Assembly (NCBI RefSeq): GCF_000699445.3
Contig: NC_067198.1
Location: 2,671,301 to 2,735,300, forward strand
Direction of reading: 5' to 3'
Source: Schistosoma haematobium
Taxonomy: Eukaryota > Platyhelminthes > Trematoda > Strigeidida > Schistosomatidae
Length of the DNA stretch: 64,000 nucleotides
The translations under genes and the position numbers were made by a program. Below the pieces are notes generated by a model, which was not told the DNA's origin, did not search any database, and saw nothing but the letters and a program-made list of their open reading frames with translations. Below, one piece after another: positions 58,190 to 64,000 of this stretch. Within the stretch, counting starts at the first letter, position 1, and every line of letters begins with the position of its first letter.

Positions 58190-58290
58190 AATGATTGAAT
58201 TCATTGAAGCTAGACTATCATGAAAAACCTGGAAGTATTAGACGATGGTTTCGTCCTATTGTAAGACTCCTCATCAATGCGTATCCATTT
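58190..58290 (-). repeat. Family B ribozyme fragment
   Basis: Minus strand; GTCTTACAATAGGACGAAAC is kept, but the core starts ATGAGGA instead of CTGAGGA. The head is missing. Confidence 0.65.
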
Positions 58291-58429
58291 CTTGGAATAG
58301 ATTTCCTTTCACTTGTCTTCTGTCTTCTCATTTGCAACTTGAGAGGGTTCTAACGTTTGAGTGCTCAAGTTGTACGCGGTGTATTAAGAATGTAAAGCTC
58401 TAGATATAACATAACTTAACACTGAATTG

Positions 58430-58748
58430 ATTCAACTCAATAGTAATCTCTTTCACTGTAGTAATAATAATAATAATAAGCACATAAAAATCCCTTATGA
58501 AGTGACATTATACAAATATGTGACAAAAAAAGAAAAAAATTAAAAAAAAATATCTATAAACCAGAAAGAAAAGAACAGAAGAAAACAGAATCATTTATTA
58601 AACTAACCAAAACACAATTAGTTTTTGTTTTCCTCAACTATAAACTTTTATGATCATGTATTCTCTTTTAACCTTTTCTTCTTTTTCCTGTTTTTCTTTC
58701 TTTTTTTCTTCTTTGAACTAAAACATCTCTCATATTATAATAATATTA

Positions 58749-58806
<58 letters not shown>

Positions 58807-59524
58807 TACAGATATTCCACATATACTAACGTGCTTTTTGTTAGTTGTCGGGAGAAAAATAAACAAACAAAAGGAAACATTATTCATGCAGATTAGAAAA
58901 TGTTAGGAAAAAAATATATATATACACACGCGCGCACGCACACACACACACACTCGAGAAAAAAGAAAAAAAATCATAATTAAGATGAAAAGAAAAATAA
59001 AAGAGATGAAAGGTTTCTATTGAATTATGTAATTTATCTAGAATTTGGAAAGAAAACTGCTTTTTTCTCTTTTTTTTCTTTCCTTCTTTCTCTCTCTCGC
59101 AAAATCCTACTTTACCATGGATAGTTTCTATGAAGATTTAATGGATATAATGAATGAATATTGCCAAGAACAAGGAGAACGAAAAAACAAACAAAAAAAA
59201 AGCAAAAAAAAAGAGAAATCTAATAAATAATTCAATCATAATTCGGATATTATATTGTATCCTACTATCGAGATTTGGAATTAGTATTATCATTATTATT
59301 AATATTAATGGCTATATTTTTTATTGTTTGATTGATTGTGATGATGATATATTGAATGATCAATAGTTAGATGTTAGCAGTTCAAGAATGGATATGTTAA
59401 TACTGTTTATTCATTTTAATGAATATTACCTGTCAGATTCTATAATGTTTATGATTGTACTTTTTGTTGTTGTTGTAAATTATACAGTGAAAGGTTGTAA
59501 ATGTTTCATAAACATTATCGGTGA
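58430..59524. repeat. Simple-sequence-rich stretch
   Basis: (AAT)n near 58460, A- and T-rich runs, (TA)n at about 58752-58808, a (CG/CA)n run at about 58925-58953, and further T- and A-rich runs. ORFs here are low-complexity products. Confidence 0.75.
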
Positions 59525-59765
59525 TATTGGGTCAGAATCAATCACAATGGCGTACGTAGGTGTATACACTCTCTGTCTTCTTTCAAACCGAGATCTTCTT
59601 TTTCCTGTACTATATCTTTATATGCAATCTTTCTTTAATATATTACCACCATTGACTTAAGTATTCCGATGAATTCAGTGTTCATCTTGCTGTGCTAATG
59701 TAGTATGGCAACTTTGACGGATGCATATATATGCCTGATTCTACGTTGTAGCTGACTGATATAAA
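59525..59765 (+). mobile_element. CR1/Perere-like LINE 3' end, short
   Basis: GGGTCAGAATCAATCACAAT and GGCGTACGTAGGTGTATACA, 3' UTR, then TAGCTGACTGATA. It is 5'-truncated and has lost about 100 bp internally relative to 40775-41195. Confidence 0.75.
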
Positions 59766-60447
59766 CGTGCCTCAATAGGTTATATAATGGATAAACATTA
59801 TGATGTGTTCAAACAAACAAACAAACAAAAACAGATAACTTGTTGAAATATCTAGATGGTAGGAATAGGTAGTTCAAATAATCAAATAGGTTGTCAAAGA
59901 TCAATCACCATCATAATGTCTTTAAACACATTTAAGCTAATAGTATATCTATATCTATATCAATGTATGAAACGATAAACATGAATCTTATCTATTCAAC
60001 CATTACACAAACAATTGTTTATATCACTAGACAGATACAAATAGAATAGAGCAAAAAAAACAAAACAATAATACAAGCAAATAGCAAGCAACCAAACAAA
60101 AAAAGGAAAACAATTCAACAAGTAATATACAGACACTATAAGTATATAAGTATAAACTAATTAAAATAATAAGAATAATAATAACTGAATAGAACCATGC
60201 ATTAAGTCGATTGGAGTAAAAAGGTAACTATCTATCTATGTATATATCTATTTATCTATCTATATATGTATATATATATATAGTCTAGGAAAAATAAAGG
60301 AAAATAAAATATGATTGTGGCAACTCCCTGAGAAACAATCAATATCCATTTTTATATTACACTAAAAGATGAATTAAAGAATAAACAAATATACATATAT
60401 ATTGATATAATGTAATATAAGTAATATTTATATACATAAATTTATGA
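59766..60447. other. Intronic AT-rich stretch with microsatellites
   Basis: (AAAC)n near 59805, (TATC)n near 60230-60275. No exon was seen. Confidence 0.55.
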
Positions 60448-60635
60448 TTAAGATCATGAGTCTGTTGAAGTTAGACCATTATAGAAAACCTGGAAGCATT
60501 GAACAGCCATTTCGTCTCACAATAGAACTGAAAGACCATTCAATGCTTCCAGGTTTTCCATGATGGTCTAACTTCAACTGACTCATGATCTTAACCGTTG
60601 AAATTACTATAATATCCACAAAACCCATCTGACAT
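60448..60635. repeat. Family B tail-to-tail hairpin
   Basis: 60448-60504 and 60538-60600 are inverted copies of the family B tail/stem region with few mismatches, separated by about 33 nt of ribozyme remains. Transcribed RNA would fold into a long hairpin. Confidence 0.8.
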
Positions 60636-60944
60636 AAATTTATATAAACCAAAAGTTATAAGTATTTAAGTAATATATATATATATAGATCTATTGAATT
60701 GTTAGAAATAAACGATCTTAATAATATTCAATGAATAAAACTATTATACAGACAAAAGATAAGGCATAAAATAAGATAGATAGAGGAGATTCAGTCTTTG
60801 TCCAACTTTAATGTATATAAACTGGATCATGATACAAATATTAAAAAATAAACAAATAAATAGCAGATTTCTACGTTTTATTTTATTCGATAATTCCTTC
60901 TTTGTTTAAAAAGCAAACAGTATCATATAGTAAGATGGTGGTTG

Positions 60945-61135
60945 AAAGTAATCAAGAGGAAACCCTACCTTTTAGCACTATCTTATCTCAATATAGTGCA
61001 CTCAATGTTGAGTCATCTAGACTAGTGATGGCCACTTGGTGGCAACTTGGTCGATATTATTCGATCTGAACTAAGAAGGATTTGACATACATGACATTGA
61101 TCACTACCCAGCGATCAATCAATTGTAAGCTGATA
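60945..61135. repeat. Family F dispersed repeat
   Basis: Second copy of the 31197-31400 sequence, same orientation. Confidence 0.6.
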
Positions 61136-61244
61136 TAGTGAAATGATAATTTTTGCAGAATCCTCAGATCTTATTATAGCATGATAACAATAAACCTTGA
61201 TTGTTAAAAAATATATGTAGTTAATCCATACATAAAATGTGTTA

Positions 61245-62040
61245 TATGCTACTTATGTCGAAAGACATAAGTAGCATGTAACTTGTGTTATGTCCTGATA
61301 AGAATAATGAGTGGTAATTTTTTGGGATCTATTTGTGGACCAATACTGTAAGTATATTTTTTATCGTATAATTGTTAATTAACTAAACTATTCCTATTTA
61401 TGTCTCTCTTATCATGAGCTTTATTTAAACCTATGAACTATTATTATACGATTTTTCATTCTTGAATTATTCCCTGTCTGTTAATCACTACTTCCCTTAT
61501 TCACAGCCACTTCTGGCCAAATATTGTACAAATGTTATTTTCTATTTTATGGTACGATGTGGTCTGCTTGATTGGTATATAAACAGAGTATGTTTGAAAT
61601 ATAAGGATTCATATCGCAGAGGCTGAGATTGGCGTTCTGGACTTAACTGGCTGAGCTAGGCGGAAAGCAGGACCAATCAAAACTCTAGGCTTCTCATACA
61701 GGTTTACGCATCATTGATCCGATCGATAAGTCACTGCTCTCTAATCGGTGGTCACAAGGTATGTCTTTCGACATAAGTAGCATGTAACGTCAATGAAGAG
61801 AGGAATGCATGGTAAATGGCTATGAAGTTCGAATTAAACAAAAAAAAAACAGAACTAGAAATAGAAAGGAATTGTGACTTTGAAGAATTATACAGTGTGG
61901 TAAAGAACACATGATAGAATTTTGCAAATGAAGCATTCTAATGTATGGCTTTCATATTTTGACGAACACATTTTATAATTTTTTGTAGAAATACATTTAC
62001 TTATTTCCACTTGTATTCTCATTCATAACAAAATTACTAA
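61245..62040. repeat. Family P locus interrupted by an LTR
   Basis: 61245-61285 and 61758-62040 carry family P sequence, with the CATAAGTAGCATGTAAC block on both sides. 61286-61757 is an LTR copy related to 56372-56863, opening TGTTATG and cut short at GGTCACAAG. Confidence 0.65.
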
Positions 62041-62339
62041 GTAATTGGTTTATTAAGTTAACAGTTTTAAACAAGATATAAGTTAAGAAACCATGGTAAT
62101 TATTCATGTAACTAATCAAATAAGTATTATATACAAAGAGGTAATAGTTCAGTTACTGTCTATTCATTATTTTACTAATGAATAAGAATAAATTTACAAT
62201 CATAACCAACAATCTAGAAAGACTGATTAAGATTTTCAAGACAGGTATACATCAGGAAATTTATATTCTGTATTGTTAAGTACTTTGGTAAGTTATATCA
62301 ACTTTTCCTATAAAATTTGTAAATAGTTTAACAATATTA

Positions 62340-62725
62340 TACTATTCAGAAATTCTGTAAGCACCAAACGGTCATCTTGACTTAATATGGTACTTTTCAG
62401 CATTGTATTCCTTCAATGCTTTTAGATTTTCAATGATGGTCTAATATGGATTAGTTAGTGATCTCAATTAAAATTCTACAGTCTCCACAATTCTATATTG
62501 TTTATAATAATTCATTAATAATATTTATTAAGGTTTTAAACAAATTTAACAATCAGAATAAGGATTTATCGGAGATTTTGGTAAACTTCATGTCCCATTT
62601 GCAAGGTCGTGAATGTGCAACTGTTCAGGAGTTCTATACTAGGATGAAACAACCGTTCCAAGCTTTCAATGATAGGTCTAGCTTAGATCGATTCATGAAT
62701 TTAACCATTAAAAATATGTAATTAT
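62340..62725 (+). repeat. Family B remnants
   Basis: Two worn plus copies of ribozyme/tail (62340-62470 and 62595-62715). The 87-codon ORF 62458-62721 lies in this repeat and is not a gene. Confidence 0.55.
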
Positions 62726-63061
62726 TGTTTTGTGTTATTATTATTATTAATATTATTGTTCTGGTAACATTACCCCCCCCTTTAATTTATTACGTCATTT
62801 TATAATTACATCATTCATCTATTTTCAGTTACTTCATTGTATAATCATTTAACGTGGTTTTTTAATTCCATGATTTCTAATCACTATTTCAATGTTCTGG
62901 AACCTTTCCTTCCAAACTCTATATATTGGAAACCAAAAATTTTATGACTTCATTAACTCTAACGAAATCTTTGCTACATCATGATACACATGTATTCATC
63001 CTTCATCACCCTCTGTTGTATAAATATGTCAATATCTATAATAACATTGAATTTCAAATAT

Positions 63062-63235
63062 TTTAGGTTGTAAGCAGCTGATCGCAACCTGACGAAATCA
63101 AATGAATTCATTTATTATTCTGCACCAATCATTGTTCTTGTTCTCTTTAAAAAAAACCCTGAAAACACTGAACGTCCGTTTCGTCCTAGTATCGAACTTC
63201 TGAGCAGTTCACATTCACGATCTTGCAAGTAGAAT
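63062..63235. repeat. Foldback-arm relative next to family B scrap
   Basis: 63062-63150 shares GGTTGTAAGCAGCTGA, AAATGAATTCAT and TTGTTCTTG with the foldback arms. 63160-63235 is a minus family B ribozyme scrap. Confidence 0.55.
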
Positions 63236-63284
63236 ACAAAATTTAGTAAAATCTTCATAAATCCTCATTCTGATTATTTTGATA

Positions 63285-63780
63285 TTGTTATTTAAGGCTG
63301 TAATTGATCAGTCTCTGGTTGGCATATGTGAATCCTGTACGGATTGCCTCGATATAGACTTAAATTACAAGCTTATTAAGCAATGATGGATAATAGCTAC
63401 CAGTGGAATCCAATTTAATGCACGTTTTGTCCTATTTTGGAATCGTCAGATGGATGTACCTGTATCTCAAAGTTTATGTTTGCTCTGGGACTCGAACCGA
63501 ATACCGTTCACTTTAAACACCATCGCGTTATTCACTTACCTATCGAGTCCTAAATAGCAATGTGAAGATACAAGTAAAGTAACACGAAGTGAATTTAAAC
63601 TTCACCTCATTGCATAAACAAGTGACTATCAGGACTCAATAGTTAAGACGATAACGCGATGGCATTTGAAGCGAACGGCGCTAGGTTCGAGTCCCAGAAT
63701 GAACATTCACTCTGAGATGTAAGTGAATCCAATTAACGAGTCTACTGCTAGTCACTATTCATCTTGGCTTAAACAAATTA
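63285..63780. repeat. Family A head-to-head composite
   Basis: Minus full unit 63285-63552, tail-to-head spacer 63553-63638, plus unit 63639-63780 with good A/B boxes but the ribozyme core deleted (AACGAGTC runs into TACTGCTAG). The minus ribozyme is decayed (GACAAAAC). Confidence 0.85.
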
Positions 63781-64000
63781 CTAGTGTAGATTATTTTTTT
63801 TGTTTTTCTTCCTTCAACTTTTTTTGATCTTGATAATTGAATTCAGTAGAATGATTAAGAATAGAAGTGATGTTTTCTTTTTTTTTCAAAAACAATTGTC
63901 AAACAAAAAAGAAATCTTAATAAGTTATGATCAGCTGATAATTAAATGAGTTACCAAGTAAACAAACATTCCACACTTATTAGTTAGTTACCATATTTAT

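Noticed and set aside
58625..58906. 93-codon ORF with hydrophobic segments
   Set aside because: It is made from T-rich runs and a (TA)n microsatellite; the composition alone explains it.
62458..62721. 87-codon ORF as a gene
   Set aside because: Much of it is a worn family B repeat (ribozyme and tail region), and no domain is recognisable.

Overview
The window looks like nuclear DNA of a trematode, almost certainly a blood fluke of the genus Schistosoma. It is AT-rich, its genes are split by long repeat-filled introns, one early intron is only 34 nt long, and it carries many copies of a tRNA-headed repeat with the hammerhead ribozyme known from the schistosome Sm-alpha satellite/SINE. RTE-type (SR2-like) and CR1/Perere-like non-LTR retrotransposons are also present. 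The species cannot be fixed by reading alone.

Only two host genes are supported, and they converge. On the + strand (1764-9683) a complete six-exon gene encodes a 685-residue BTB/POZ protein whose N-terminal half has the signatures of the plant-type BTB-NPH3 (NRL) family. On the - strand (43734 down to 20332) lie the last eight coding exons of a voltage-gated calcium channel alpha-1 subunit. The IQ calmodulin-binding motif is at 43622-43734, and a long, poorly conserved, low-complexity C-terminal tail of about 630 residues follows. All exon joins were checked for phase and for GT/AG ends and agree. The channel's membrane-spanning exons must lie beyond 64 kb, so 43.7-64 kb is read as one large intron (inference).

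Nearly everything else is mobile or repeated DNA: (A) Sm-alpha-like tRNA-headed repeats with a hammerhead, often in head-to-head pairs; (B) a second, very abundant tRNA-like-headed repeat that also carries a hammerhead-like core; (D) a roughly 500-bp repeat with an A-rich end; (E) a roughly 300-bp element with terminal inverted repeats; (P) a repeat starting with a short palindrome; 5'-truncated LINE ends; an interrupted RTE-type LINE (46585-49230) nested in an older LINE; a solo LTR with a 5-bp target duplication (56372-56863); and a long foldback (57291-58076).

The most notable signals are the second hammerhead-bearing family, the recurring inverted SINE pairs with a shared tail-to-head spacer, long inverted repeats that could fold around exons, and the NPH3-type BTB gene in an animal.
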